Assembly: GCA_900110975.1 (NCBI GenBank)
Contig: FOFK01000011.1
Coordinates: 1-64,000, forward strand
Origin: Lachnospiraceae bacterium RM5
Lineage (GTDB): Bacteria; Bacillota; Clostridia; Lachnospirales; Lachnospiraceae
Length of the DNA: 64,000 nucleotides
Direction: 5' to 3'
Shown: in pieces, positions 44,679 through 54,136 of the stretch
Layout of the letters: the number at the start of each line of letters is the position of its first letter
Position numbering within the stretch: the first letter of the stretch is position 1
Program-made: the position numbers and the translations under genes
Notes under the pieces: model-generated
The model's database searches: none
Seen by the model: only the letters and a program-made list of their open reading frames with translations
What the model was told of the DNA's origin: nothing

Positions 44679-45548
44679 TTGGCAAATTTAGGAATACCAT
44701 CAAATACAATTGAAATTTTAAAAAAATATAATTTTTCTTTTCAAAAGAAGTTTGGACAGAATTTTTTGATAGATACATCTGTGCTTGAAAGAATAGTGAA
44801 ATATTCTGAAATAACAAAGGATGATATGGTTGTTGAGATAGGCCCTGGTATTGGAACTATGACACAATATCTTTGCGAACATGCAAGAAAAGTGGTGGCT
44901 GTGGAAATAGATGATGCCCTCATACCTATTCTTAAAGATACATTAAAAGATTATGATAACGTGAAGGTGATTCACGAAGATATTTTAAAAGTTGATTTAA
45001 ATAAACTTGTTGAAGAAGAGAATGATGGTAAAAAAATAAAGGTTGTTGCAAATCTTCCGTATTACATTACAACTCCTATTATTATGGGATTGTTTGAAAA
45101 ACATGTGCCTGTAGAGTCCATAACAATTATGGTTCAAAAAGAAGTTGCAAAAAGAATGGAAGCAGGGCCGGGAACTAAGGATTATGGTGCGTTGTCCCTT
45201 GCAGTAAATTATTATTCAGAACCTGAAATAGTTGCAAATGTACCGCCGAATTGTTTTATGCCAAGACCAAATGTATCATCAGCAGTAATAAGGCTGAAAT
45301 TATTTGATAAACCTAAGGTGGATGCTAACGAAAAGCTTTTATTTAAATTGATTCGTGCGGCATTTAACCAGAGAAGAAAAACATTGGTAAATGCCATAAA
45401 TAATTTTTCGGAATTGAATTATACAAAAGATGAAGTTGTAAAAGCGCTTGAGACCATTCATAAAAGTGAAAATATCAGAGGTGAGGCTCTTACACTTTCT
45501 GAATTTGCAGAATTATCAAATGTATTGGAAAATTTGAGAAAACATTGA
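44679..45548 (+). CDS. rsmA: 16S rRNA A1518/A1519 dimethyltransferase
   Basis: 289 residues. The start is TTG, supported by AGGAG six bases upstream and by the family's N-terminal pattern. KsgA/RsmA motifs: KKFGQNFLID, VVEIGPGIGTMTQYL (SAM site), VVANLPYYITTPI (catalytic NLPY) and AAFNQRRKTLVNA. It dimethylates two adjacent adenosines near the 3' end of 16S rRNA. Confidence 0.96.
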   Translation: MANLGIPSNTIEILKKYNFSFQKKFGQNFLIDTSVLERIVKYSEITKDDMVVEIGPGIGTMTQYLCEHARKVVAVEIDDALIPILKDTLKDYDNVKVIHEDILKVDLNKLVEEENDGKKIKVVANLPYYITTPIIMGLFEKHVPVESITIMVQKEVAKRMEAGPGTKDYGALSLAVNYYSEPEIVANVPPNCFMPRPNVSSAVIRLKLFDKPKVDANEKLLFKLIRAAFNQRRKTLVNAINNFSELNYTKDEVVKALETIHKSENIRGEALTLSEFAELSNVLENLRKH

Positions 45549-45582
45549 TTAAAAAGAAAAGTGATATTTGGATGAGAAAATC

Positions 45583-46053
45583 ATGGAAAATTATTTTATG
45601 AAAGAAGCTTTAAAACAGGCAAAAAAAGCATATAATATAAAAGAGGTGCCTATAGGCTGTGTCATTGTTTATGGAGGTAAAATTATTGCCAGAGGTTACA
45701 ATAGAAGAAATACCGATAAAAACACATTGTCCCATGCTGAGTTAAATGCCATAAGAAAAGCTTCAAAAAAACTTGGTGACTGGAGGCTTGATGACTGCGA
45801 AATGTATGTGACGCTTGAACCTTGTCAGATGTGTGCAGGAGCGATAGTACAGTCAAGAATAAAAAAGATTTATATAGGGGCGATGAATCCTAAGGCAGGC
45901 TGTGCAGGCTCGATTTTAAATCTTTTGGATGTAGAAAAATTTAATCATAAAGTTGAGATAAATAAAGGAATTATGGAAAAAGAATGCAGTGACATGTTAA
46001 AACTTTTTTTTAAGGAATTAAGAGAAAGTAAGAAAAGTCAGAAAAATATGTAA
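45583..46053 (+). CDS. tadA: tRNA adenosine(34) deaminase
   Basis: 156 residues from ATG 45583 (GGATGAG upstream); a TTG at 45568 is an alternative. Zinc deaminase motifs: HAELNAIRKA (His ligand, catalytic Glu) and PCQMCAGAIVQSRI (two Cys). It converts A34 to inosine in tRNA-Arg. Usual length. Confidence 0.94.
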   Translation: MENYFMKEALKQAKKAYNIKEVPIGCVIVYGGKIIARGYNRRNTDKNTLSHAELNAIRKASKKLGDWRLDDCEMYVTLEPCQMCAGAIVQSRIKKIYIGAMNPKAGCAGSILNLLDVEKFNHKVEINKGIMEKECSDMLKLFFKELRESKKSQKNM

Positions 46054-46068
46054 TTGTTCAGGTGGAAT

Positions 46069-46935
46069 ATGGAAATTTTTTATGTTATTTTAGGGATATT
46101 GTTAGTACTTATATTATTTATTTTATTGTATTTATTTAGTTTAAAACCAAATTCAAAAAGAATGGAAGCTTTAGAACCATTCGAAAATAAATACATTGCA
46201 CACAGAGGTTATTATGATAATTCCTCTGATGCACCTGAAAATTCCATGGCAGCTTTTAGAAAAGCGAAAGAAATGAATTTTGGAATTGAAAATGATATCC
46301 AGGTTACAAAGGATGATAAACTTATTGTTTTTCATGATAATACAATAAAAAGAATGTGTGGTCCGGATAAAAAAATTGCAGAATCAACATATGAAGAATT
46401 ATTAGAATATAATCTTTGTGGAAGCAAGGAAAAAATCCCTTTATTTAAGGATTTTATTAAAGAGATGGATGAAAATACACCTCTCGTAATTGAGATAAAA
46501 CCTGAAAAAAATGCCATAAGGGCATGTGAAAAATTAGTTGAGGAAATTGCTGATTTTAAAGGTGATTATTGTGTCCAGTCCTTTGATTCAAGGGTGCTTG
46601 CATGGTTTAGAAAAAATAAACCGGAAGTAATAAGAGGCCAGCTTTCATATAGATTTAATGCGGGCAAAAAAAATAAGAAAAAGAAAAATAAAAACGACCA
46701 CAGATTTTCAAGACTTGCACAGTTTTTAGTGACAAATCTTATGCTTGATTTTTATGGAAAACCTGATTTTATTTCTTATAACCACAAACAAAAAGATCAG
46801 TTTTCATACAAGCTTGCAAGAAAATTATATAAATTTAAAAATGCGGCATGGACCATTAAAACAAAAGAAGAAATGGAAAATGCAAAGGACGTATTTAACA
46901 TAATTATTTTTGACAGTTTCAATCCAAAGGAATAA
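46069..46935 (+). CDS. Glycerophosphodiester phosphodiesterase
   Basis: 288 residues from ATG 46069, just after AGGTGG. A membrane segment (about 2-24) precedes the GDPD TIM barrel: AHRGYYDNSSDAPENSMAAF, FHDNTIKRMCG, LVIEIKPE and VQSFDSRVLAWF. The catalytic His pair (first His of AHRG and FHD) is present. It releases glycerol-3-phosphate from deacylated phospholipids or teichoic-type polymers at the membrane. A basic insert (KNKKKKNKN) is unusual. Confidence 0.9.
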   Translation: MEIFYVILGILLVLILFILLYLFSLKPNSKRMEALEPFENKYIAHRGYYDNSSDAPENSMAAFRKAKEMNFGIENDIQVTKDDKLIVFHDNTIKRMCGPDKKIAESTYEELLEYNLCGSKEKIPLFKDFIKEMDENTPLVIEIKPEKNAIRACEKLVEEIADFKGDYCVQSFDSRVLAWFRKNKPEVIRGQLSYRFNAGKKNKKKKNKNDHRFSRLAQFLVTNLMLDFYGKPDFISYNHKQKDQFSYKLARKLYKFKNAAWTIKTKEEMENAKDVFNIIIFDSFNPKE

Positions 46936-47021
46936 AATCTATTATATAGATAATCTTCTATAGATATTTTAATAATTTAGATTAATTTGGAAAAGAAAAA
47001 GATAGGAAAGGATGTATAAGG

Positions 47022-47933
47022 ATGAAAGCATTAGTAACAGGAGTAAAAGGTCAGTTAGGATATGATGTCGTTAAAGAAATGGAAAAAAGAGGCATCGAAG
47101 CAGTTGGTGTAGATATAGAGGAGATGGACATTACAGATCCTATGGCTGTAAAAAAGGTTATTACGGAGGCAAATGTTGACGCTGTTATTCATTGCGCAGC
47201 ATATACAGCAGTTGATGCAGCAGAAGATAACAAAGAAATCTGTAACAAAGTAAATGTGGACGGAACAAAAAATATTGCAGAAGTCTGCAAAGAATTAAAT
47301 ATAAAAATGATGTACATCAGTACAGATTATGTATTTAACGGACAGGGCGAAACTCCTTGGGATCCTGATTGCAAGGATTACGCACCACTTAATGTTTATG
47401 GACAGAGCAAACTTGATGGAGAAAAAGTTGTATCTTCATTGGTTGAAAAATTCTTTATTGTCAGAATCGCATGGGTATTTGGAAAGAATGGAAAGAACTT
47501 TATTAAAACAATGCTTAATGTAGCAAAAACTCACGATAAGTTAACAGTTGTTGCTGACCAGATTGGAACACCAACATACACATATGATCTTGCAAGACTT
47601 TTAGTAGATATGATTGTTACAGATAAATATGGTTATTATCATGCAACAAACTCAGAAGTATCTGATGAAAATGCAGGCTGCAAAACAGGTTATATCAGCT
47701 GGTTTGATTTTACAAAAGAAATTTTCAGACAGGCTGTTTTAAAGGGAAGAGATGAATACAGTGAAGAAAAAGTTGAAGTTTCACCTGTTACAACTGCAGA
47801 ATATGGCATTTCAAAAGCAACAAGACCATTTAATTCAAGACTTGATAAATCAAAATTAGAAAAGAACGGATTTACACCATTACCTACCTGGCAGGATGCA
47901 ATCAACAGATACCTTGATGAAATAGAGTTTTAA
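47022..47933 (+). CDS. rfbD: dTDP-4-dehydrorhamnose reductase
   Basis: 303 residues. Extended SDR fold with VTGVKGQLGYDV (NADPH site), HCAAYTAVDAAE, YISTDYVFNG and YGQSKLDGE (catalytic Tyr-x3-Lys). It makes dTDP-L-rhamnose, a surface polysaccharide precursor. No other rfb genes are adjacent, so it stands alone here. Confidence 0.94.
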   Translation: MKALVTGVKGQLGYDVVKEMEKRGIEAVGVDIEEMDITDPMAVKKVITEANVDAVIHCAAYTAVDAAEDNKEICNKVNVDGTKNIAEVCKELNIKMMYISTDYVFNGQGETPWDPDCKDYAPLNVYGQSKLDGEKVVSSLVEKFFIVRIAWVFGKNGKNFIKTMLNVAKTHDKLTVVADQIGTPTYTYDLARLLVDMIVTDKYGYYHATNSEVSDENAGCKTGYISWFDFTKEIFRQAVLKGRDEYSEEKVEVSPVTTAEYGISKATRPFNSRLDKSKLEKNGFTPLPTWQDAINRYLDEIEF

Positions 47934-47991
47934 AATATTGAATTATAGAGATGCTTTGAAAAATAATGGATTAATATAATTTTGATGTGTA

Positions 47992-48029
47992 TAATAGCTA
48001 ATAGTGAAAACTATTAGCTATTGTTATTA
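47992..48029 (+). terminator. Hairpin after rfbD
   Basis: Thirteen-base stem AATAGCTAATAGT / ACTATTAGCTATT with a GAAA tetraloop. The trailing T run is weak (TGTTATT). Confidence 0.6.
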
Positions 48030-48134
48030 ATTATTGGTTGTTAGTTATTAGTTTGAAAATATGCTTTAGAAAATTAATGCAAAAGATTAGTTCTAAAAAA
48101 TTGTATTCTATGTATATTCGGGAGGATTTTTTAC

Positions 48135-48722
48135 ATGGATGATCGTATGAAAAAACAGCTGGATTTTATTCTTGAAATTGATAAAGAAAAAAATATTACA
48201 AGACAGACTCATTTGTCAGGATATTCAAGAAGGGAAAATGATGCGGAACATGCGTGGCATATGGCTATTATGGCATATCTTTTAGAAGAATATTCAAACG
48301 AAAAAATAGATATAGCAAGAGTTATGATAATGTGCCTTATTCATGATATTGTTGAAATTGACGCAGGTGATACATATGCATATGATACAGAGGCGCTAAA
48401 AACCAGAAAGGTAAGGGAGGATGCTGCAAAAGAAAGGATTTATTCTATCCTTCCCCCTGATCAGAAAGAAAAGCTGATTGCTATTTTTGATGAATTCGAA
48501 GATAATGAAACACCTGAGGCGAAATTTGCACATGCCATGGATAATCTACAGCCTCTTCTTCTGAATGATTCAAATGACGGACGTGACTGGTTAGAACATG
48601 AAGTTACAAGAAAACAGGTCTATGGCAGACAAAATGAAAGTGCAAAAGGCTCAAAGAAAATATTTGAAGTGATTGATAAAATTATTAAAAAGAATATAGA
48701 ACTTGAATATATAAAAGAGTAG
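48135..48722 (+). CDS. HD-domain hydrolase (5'-deoxynucleotidase-like)
   Basis: 195 residues. HD ligands in NDAEHAWHMAIMAYLL and LIHDIVEIDAGDTYAYD, followed by FAHAMDNLQPLLL. This matches the HD_3/YfbR-like group that dephosphorylates deoxynucleoside monophosphates, though the substrate is not provable here. GGAGG precedes the ATG. Confidence 0.87.
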   Translation: MDDRMKKQLDFILEIDKEKNITRQTHLSGYSRRENDAEHAWHMAIMAYLLEEYSNEKIDIARVMIMCLIHDIVEIDAGDTYAYDTEALKTRKVREDAAKERIYSILPPDQKEKLIAIFDEFEDNETPEAKFAHAMDNLQPLLLNDSNDGRDWLEHEVTRKQVYGRQNESAKGSKKIFEVIDKIIKKNIELEYIKE

Positions 48723-48749
48723 GAAATATATTAAGATGAAGTATATTAA

Positions 48750-48945
48750 GATAAAGAAATATAAAGGTATAAAATCATAGGAATATGATGTTATAGAATT
48801 ATAGGAATGTTATGAGAAATAAAATTATAAAATCATGGAAATATGAATATGAAGAGGAATAAAGTTATAGAATCATGGGAATATGAAGATTTATAAAACT
48901 GTGGAGTCATAGGAATATATAAAAATATAGAAATATAGGAAAGAG
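48750..48945 (+). repeat. Degenerate short repeats, AT/purine-rich
   Basis: Four loose copies of AATCATAGGAATATGA-like sequence, about 35-50 bp apart. The spacing is irregular and no stable fold is obvious. Looks like decayed tandem repeats. Confidence 0.5.
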
Positions 48946-48952
48946 AAGAGAT

Positions 48953-49780
48953 ATGATAGAATTAGGAAAAAGACAGGCTTTAACTTGTTACAAAATGGTT
49001 GAATTTGGGGCATATTTAGGCAGTGATATAAATGAAAGAGTATTGCTTCCTAAAAAGGAAGTTCCGGAAGAGTTTGAAGAAGGAGACAGCATTGACGTCT
49101 TTATTTATAGAGATTCCGAAGACAGACTTATAGCAACGACAAAGGATCCTTTGATAAAAATAGGTGAGATTGCTTTGTTAAAAGTAAAAAACACAACAAA
49201 GATTGGTGCGTTTTTAGATTGGGGACTTGAAAAAGATTTATTTATGCCATTTAAAGAAATGAATGGCACGGTTGAAGAGGGGGATAACGTGGCAGTCTAT
49301 CTTTATGTTGATAAAAGCAATCGACTTGCTGCAACGATGAAGATTTATCCATATCTCCAAAAAAATGATAAATTTAATAAAAATGATGAAGTGACAGGGA
49401 TTATTTATGATATTAACAAGGAATTAGGTGCTTTTGTAGCTGTGGAATGCAAGTATCACGGTCTTATTCCTGCACGTGAAATACATAAGAAAATAAGAAC
49501 CGGCGAAGAAGTAACTTTAAGAGTAACAGAAGTAAGAAAAGATGGAAAATTAAATCTTTCATTTGGGAAAATGATATCTGACCAGATGGATGAAGATTGT
49601 GATAAAATCGTTAAAATCATCGAGAATTATGGTGGAAAGCTTCCATATACGGACAAAGCAAATGTAAAAATAATAGAAAGAGACTTTTCAATGAGCAAGT
49701 CTGCATTTAAAAGAGCTGTCGGAAGGCTTTTGAAAACAGGAAAAATTGAAATAGAAGAAGATGGAATAAGGTTGAAGTGA
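48953..49780 (+). CDS. CvfB-like S1-domain RNA-binding protein
   Basis: 275 residues. Two or three S1-like domains (residues about 1-60, 65-130 and 140-205; typical KIGAFLDWGLEKDLFMPFKE and ELGAFVAVECKYHGLIPARE) and a C-terminal winged helix (SKSAFKRAVGRLLKTGKIEI). This is the CvfB/YitL layout. CvfB proteins bind RNA and affect virulence or ribosome functions in Firmicutes. Confidence 0.9.
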   Translation: MIELGKRQALTCYKMVEFGAYLGSDINERVLLPKKEVPEEFEEGDSIDVFIYRDSEDRLIATTKDPLIKIGEIALLKVKNTTKIGAFLDWGLEKDLFMPFKEMNGTVEEGDNVAVYLYVDKSNRLAATMKIYPYLQKNDKFNKNDEVTGIIYDINKELGAFVAVECKYHGLIPAREIHKKIRTGEEVTLRVTEVRKDGKLNLSFGKMISDQMDEDCDKIVKIIENYGGKLPYTDKANVKIIERDFSMSKSAFKRAVGRLLKTGKIEIEEDGIRLK

Positions 49781-49785
49781 TAGCA

Positions 49786-50169
49786 AGTAACGTATGAAAC
49801 GAAAAAAGAGAAATCTACGTTACTTGAGTCCAACGCAGGGAAAGAAGCGAGTAACGTATGGAACAAAAAAAGAAGAATCTACGTTACTTGAGTTTGTTAC
49901 AGGGAAAGGAGCGAGTAACGTAGGGATGAAAAAAAGAAGAATCTACGTTACTTGAGATTGCCACAGGGAAAGTAGTGAGTAACGTAGGAAAAGGAAAAAG
50001 AAGAATCTACGTTACTCGAGTTCATAACAGAAAAAGAGAAGAGTAACGTAAAGATGGAAAAAAGAAGAATCTACGTTACTCGAGATTGCCACAGGAAAAG
50101 TAGTGAGTAACGTAGGGATGAAAAAAAGAGAAATTTACGTTACTCTAATTCACCACAGGAAAAACCCAA
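49786..50169. repeat. Six exact-period 64-bp hairpin repeats
   Basis: Units start at 49786, 49850, 49914, 49978, 50042 and 50106, each exactly 64 bp. Each carries AGTAACGTA and its complement TACGTTACT (one arm slightly changed in the last unit) around a purine-rich loop, then a CACAGGGAAAG-like linker. Stems are nearly invariant while linkers vary. No spacer uniqueness, so not CRISPR. The 49781-50332 gap holds this array, then an AT-rich tail with degenerate CAGTAATA motifs. Confidence 0.9.
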
Positions 50170-50332
50170 GTGATTACAAGCGATATACTCACTAACAACT
50201 AGCATTAATAACCAGCGACAGTAACCAATAACCAGTAATACTCTGTAATAACTTGTAATATAAAGGGAAAATAATTATAATATTAAATTAGAAAAATAAA
50301 AGTAATATATACCGAAAGAGAGGAAATAAAAA

Positions 50333-50707
50333 ATGAAGAAAATTATTAGTACAGACAAAGCACCACAGGCAATTGGACCTTATTCACAGGCAATTGAAGT
50401 AAATGGAATGGTTTATACATCAGGAGTTATTCCTGTAGATCCTGCAACAGGTGTAATACCTGAAGGCGTTGAAGCTCAGGCAGATCAGGCTATCAAGAAT
50501 CTTGTAAATCTTGTTAAAGAAGCTGGATCAACTCCTGAAAATGTTATTAAAACAACTGTATTTATTAAGAATATGGATGATTTTGGAAAGATAAATGAAA
50601 TTTATTCAAAATATTTTGTATCTGATTGTCCTGCACGTTCATGCGTTGAAGTTGCCAGATTACCTAAGGATGTACTTATTGAAATCGAAGCAATTGCCAT
50701 AAAATAA
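50333..50707 (+). CDS. ridA: RidA-family reactive intermediate deaminase
   Basis: 124 residues, the standard size. Motifs IGPYSQAIEVNGMVYTSG, KNLVNLVKEAGSTPENVIKT and the active-site region PARSCVEVARLPKDVLIEIE with the conserved Arg. It hydrolyses enamine/imine intermediates. AGAGG precedes the ATG. Confidence 0.95.
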   Translation: MKKIISTDKAPQAIGPYSQAIEVNGMVYTSGVIPVDPATGVIPEGVEAQADQAIKNLVNLVKEAGSTPENVIKTTVFIKNMDDFGKINEIYSKYFVSDCPARSCVEVARLPKDVLIEIEAIAIK

Positions 50708-50712
50708 ACATA

Positions 50713-50817
50713 TTGACATAAAAATTTAATATTTTTACTGTATTTTATGCAAATATACCAAAATACATTTTTGCTTTTTAGTATATTAGTCAATGGTATT
50801 TTATGCGATTTTGGTAT
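50713..50817 (+). promoter_or_regulatory. Promoter and repeat motifs upstream of the sugar-ABC ATPase
   Basis: TTGACA at 50713 with TACTGT 17 bp on is a possible promoter. GTATTTTATGC is directly repeated at 50740 and 50796, and ATACCAAAAT (50755) is inverted at 50808. The motifs could be operator sites. No known motif matched. Confidence 0.45.
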
Positions 50818-50875
50818 AAAATTATTATCGTATTAAAAATAAAACGTGAATATTTATATATAGGAGGAGAATTAG

Positions 50876-51988
50876 ATGGCTAGTTTATCACTTAAAAACA
50901 TAACAAAAGTTTATCCAAACGGATTTATTGCTGTTAAAGACTTTAACATGGAAATCCAGGATAAAGAATTTATTATTTTCGTTGGACCTTCTGGATGTGG
51001 AAAGTCTACAACACTTAGAATGATAGCAGGTCTTGAAGAAATCTCTGGTGGTGAATTATATATTGGAGACAGACTTGTAAATGATGTTGAACCAAAGGAT
51101 AGAGATATTGCGATGGTATTCCAGAACTATGCTCTTTATCCACATATGACAGTTTATGATAATATGGCATTTGGTCTTAAATTAAGAAAAACACCTAAGG
51201 ATCAGATTGATAAGTTAGTTCATGAAGCTGCAAGAATTCTTGATATTGAACATTTATTAGATCGTAAGCCAAAGGCTTTATCCGGTGGTCAGAGACAGAG
51301 AGTTGCCATGGGTCGTGCTATCGTTCGTAACCCTAAGGTATTCCTTATGGACGAGCCTTTATCAAACCTTGATGCAAAATTAAGAGTACAGATGAGAACT
51401 GAGATTTCTAAGCTTCATCAGAGACTTGAGACAACTATCATTTACGTTACTCATGATCAGACAGAAGCTATGACTCTTGGTACAAGAATCGTTGTTATGA
51501 AGGATGGTATTGCTCAGCAGGTAGATACTCCAGAAGAATTATACAACAATCCATGTAACTTATTCGTTGCTGGATTCATGGGTTCACCTCAGATGAACTT
51601 TATCGACGCTCAGGTTCTTCAGCAGGGTAATGATATCTTATTATCATTTAGTGCACATACAATCAAAGTTCCAGCTGCTAAGGCTGAAGCTCTCATTGCA
51701 GGAAACTACATTGAGAAGACAGTTATTGTTGGTGTTAGACCTGAAGACTTCCATGATGAGCAGGTATTCATCAATCAGAATCCTGATAATGTTATCGAAG
51801 CTACTATCAGATTATATGAAATGCTTGGTGCTGAAGTATTCTTATACTTCGATATAGATCAGTGGAGCTGTACAGCGAGAGTTAATCCTCGTACAACAGC
51901 AAGACCTGGTGATACAATCCAGATCGCTATTGATCCTGCTAAGTTACATATCTTCGATAAAGATACACATAATGTAATTACAAACTAG
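50876..51988 (+). CDS. Sugar ABC transporter ATPase (MsmK/UgpC type)
   Basis: 370 residues. Walker A GPSGCGKST, Q-loop VFQNYALYPH, signature LSGGQRQR, Walker B VFLMDEPLSNLD, and a C-terminal MOBE-like regulatory domain (about 240-370; VGVRPEDFHD). It powers carbohydrate importers. No permease or binding protein is adjacent, so it is probably a shared ATPase for several sugar systems, as known for MsmK. It carries more C-ending codons than its neighbours, suggesting high expression. AGGAGGAG precedes the start. Confidence 0.95.
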   Translation: MASLSLKNITKVYPNGFIAVKDFNMEIQDKEFIIFVGPSGCGKSTTLRMIAGLEEISGGELYIGDRLVNDVEPKDRDIAMVFQNYALYPHMTVYDNMAFGLKLRKTPKDQIDKLVHEAARILDIEHLLDRKPKALSGGQRQRVAMGRAIVRNPKVFLMDEPLSNLDAKLRVQMRTEISKLHQRLETTIIYVTHDQTEAMTLGTRIVVMKDGIAQQVDTPEELYNNPCNLFVAGFMGSPQMNFIDAQVLQQGNDILLSFSAHTIKVPAAKAEALIAGNYIEKTVIVGVRPEDFHDEQVFINQNPDNVIEATIRLYEMLGAEVFLYFDIDQWSCTARVNPRTTARPGDTIQIAIDPAKLHIFDKDTHNVITN

Positions 51989-52021
51989 TATCTGATTTTT
52001 CGAATATATATTAAGTACATA

Positions 52022-52066
52022 AGGCTGTATAATGACGGTTTATCTGTTGTTATACAGCTTTTTTTT
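52022..52066 (+). terminator. Terminator after the sugar-ABC ATPase
   Basis: GCTGTATAA pairs with TTATACAGC, followed by eight Ts. The rest of the 51989-52297 gap is AT-rich with no visible gene. Confidence 0.9.
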
Positions 52067-52297
52067 GAAAAAAATCTAAATATTTTGTGAAAAGTTGAGA
52101 AAAATTAAGAAAAAAAATTATAATATATTGAAAATATGTTATAATAAAAGACAATGAGAATGAAAAAGTATATTCAAAATTTGTAAAATATGCAAAATAA
52201 AAAAACAACACAATAGATAATACAATAAAAATTATAAGAAGTAGAAGAAAAAATATAGAAAATAAAAATACAAAACATAAGAAATGGAGTAATGCCA

Positions 52298-53386
52298 ATG
52301 ATTTCAAATCAGATTTTATCAAGTGTAATCGAAGGACTAAAGAACATAACAAGAATTGATATGTGTATTACAGACACAGAAGGTAAGGTTTTAGTTACAA
52401 CTTTTCCTGATGCAAACGACCTGGAAAATGCTGTAGTATCCTTTGTTGAGTCGGAAGCTGACAGTCAGGCTGTTTCTGATTTTCAATTTTTTAAAGTTAC
52501 AGAAATGAATCAGTTAGAATATGTTCTTGTTGCAAAGGGAAGCAGCGAAGATGTTTACATGGTTGGAAAAATGGCAGTATTCCAGATACAGCAGCTTCTT
52601 GTGGCATATAAAGAAAGATATGATAAAGATAATTTCGTTAAGAATTTATTATTAGACAATATGCTTCTTGTTGATATTTATTCAAGAGCAAAAAAACTTC
52701 ATATCGATACTGCTACAAAGAGAGTTGTATTTATCATAGAAACTGAGAATGAGAAAGATGTAAATGCTCTTGAAACAATAAGAGGTCTTTTCTCAGGAAA
52801 AAGCAGAGATTTTATAACTGCCGTAGATGAGAAAAATATTATTCTTGTAAAAGAAGTTGAAGAAGGACAGGGATATCCTGAAATGGATAAGATTGCAAAT
52901 ACACTTCTTGATATGGCAAATGCTGAAGCTATGGCTAAGGTTAATATTTCTTATGGTACAATTGTTGAAGATATCAGAGAGGTTTCAAAATCATATAAAG
53001 AAGCAAAGCTTGCTTTGGATGTTGGAAGAATTTTCTATAGTGACAAGAGAGTTGTAGCATACAACAGACTTGGAATTGGAAGACTTATTTATCAGATTCC
53101 ACTTCCACTTTGCAAGATGTTTATAAAAGAAATATTTGGAAGCAAGTCTCCTGATAATTTTGATGAAGAAACATTAGCAACAATAAATAAATTCTTTGAG
53201 AATTCCCTTAATGTTTCTGAAACTTCAAGACAGCTTTATATTCACAGAAACACATTGGTATACAGACTTGATAAATTGCAAAAGACAACAAATCTTGATT
53301 TAAGAGTATTTGATGATGCCATTACTTTCAAGATTGCACTTATGGTTGTTAAATATATGAAATATATGGAAACAATCGATTATTAA
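52298..53386 (+). CDS. CdaR/PucR-type transcriptional regulator
   Basis: 362 residues from ATG 52298 (GGAG eight bases upstream; an ATG two codons earlier is too close). An N-terminal sensor domain (ITRIDMCITDTEGKVLVTTF), a middle GGDEF-like CdaR region, and a C-terminal PucR helix-turn-helix (ENSLNVSETSRQLYIHRNTL, VYRLDKLQKTT). Such proteins control carbohydrate or purine use. Its neighbour suggests a sugar link. Confidence 0.88.
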   Translation: MISNQILSSVIEGLKNITRIDMCITDTEGKVLVTTFPDANDLENAVVSFVESEADSQAVSDFQFFKVTEMNQLEYVLVAKGSSEDVYMVGKMAVFQIQQLLVAYKERYDKDNFVKNLLLDNMLLVDIYSRAKKLHIDTATKRVVFIIETENEKDVNALETIRGLFSGKSRDFITAVDEKNIILVKEVEEGQGYPEMDKIANTLLDMANAEAMAKVNISYGTIVEDIREVSKSYKEAKLALDVGRIFYSDKRVVAYNRLGIGRLIYQIPLPLCKMFIKEIFGSKSPDNFDEETLATINKFFENSLNVSETSRQLYIHRNTLVYRLDKLQKTTNLDLRVFDDAITFKIALMVVKYMKYMETIDY

Positions 53387-53452
53387 TACGATTATTAATA
53401 TATGAATGACTAATATGACGGGTAATAAATATAACGGAAGGTCAGTTTGAAC

Positions 53453-54136
53453 ATGATAGAATTAGAAGACGTAAGTAAGGTTTATTCCACCGGTTCTCCT
53501 GCTATAAAAAATATAAATTTAAATATAAAAAAAGGTGAATTTGTATTTATTGTAGGAAACAGCGGTTCAGGAAAATCGACTTTAATAAAACTTTTATTAA
53601 AGGAATTAGAGCCAACAAGTGGTAAGATAGTAGTAAATGGAAAAGAATTAGCTAAACTTAAAAGAAAAAAAATTCCGTATTATAGAAGAGACATCGGTGT
53701 TGTTTTTCAGGATTTCAGACTTTTAAAAGATAGAAATGTATATGATAATATAGCATTTGCACAGAGAGTTGTAGAAACTCCAAATAAAGTTATTATGAGA
53801 AGAGTTCCTGCTATGTTGTCATTAGTTGGATTATCAGAAAAATACAGATCATTTCCAAAGGAATTATCAGGTGGTGAGCAGCAGAGAGTTGCACTTGCAA
53901 GAGCTATTGTAAATAATCCTGCGATTATGCTTGCAGACGAGCCTACAGGAAATTTGGATCCTAAGAATTCATGGGAAATCATGAAATTGTTAGAAGAAAT
54001 AAATAAGAGAGGCACGACAGTACTCGTGGTTACTCATAACAGAGAAATCGTTGATGCTATGAATAAAAGAGTTATAACTATGCATAAAGGCGTTATAGTG
54101 AGCGATGAAACAAAGGGAGAATACCATGAAAATTAG
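53453..54136 (+). CDS. ftsE: Cell-division ABC ATPase FtsE
   Basis: 227 residues. ATG 53453 gives the family start MIELEDVSKVY; a TTG two codons earlier has slightly better ribosome-site spacing (GGAAGG). Walker A GNSGSGKST, signature LSGGEQQR, Walker B IMLADEPTGNLD. It powers FtsX to activate wall hydrolases at division. It overlaps ftsX by 11 bp. Confidence 0.94.
   Translation: MIELEDVSKVYSTGSPAIKNINLNIKKGEFVFIVGNSGSGKSTLIKLLLKELEPTSGKIVVNGKELAKLKRKKIPYYRRDIGVVFQDFRLLKDRNVYDNIAFAQRVVETPNKVIMRRVPAMLSLVGLSEKYRSFPKELSGGEQQRVALARAIVNNPAIMLADEPTGNLDPKNSWEIMKLLEEINKRGTTVLVVTHNREIVDAMNKRVITMHKGVIVSDETKGEYHEN

Noticed and set aside
49786-50169. CRISPR array
   Set aside because: Spacers are not unique: the linkers are variants of one another and the whole 64-bp unit repeats. 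No cas genes are present.
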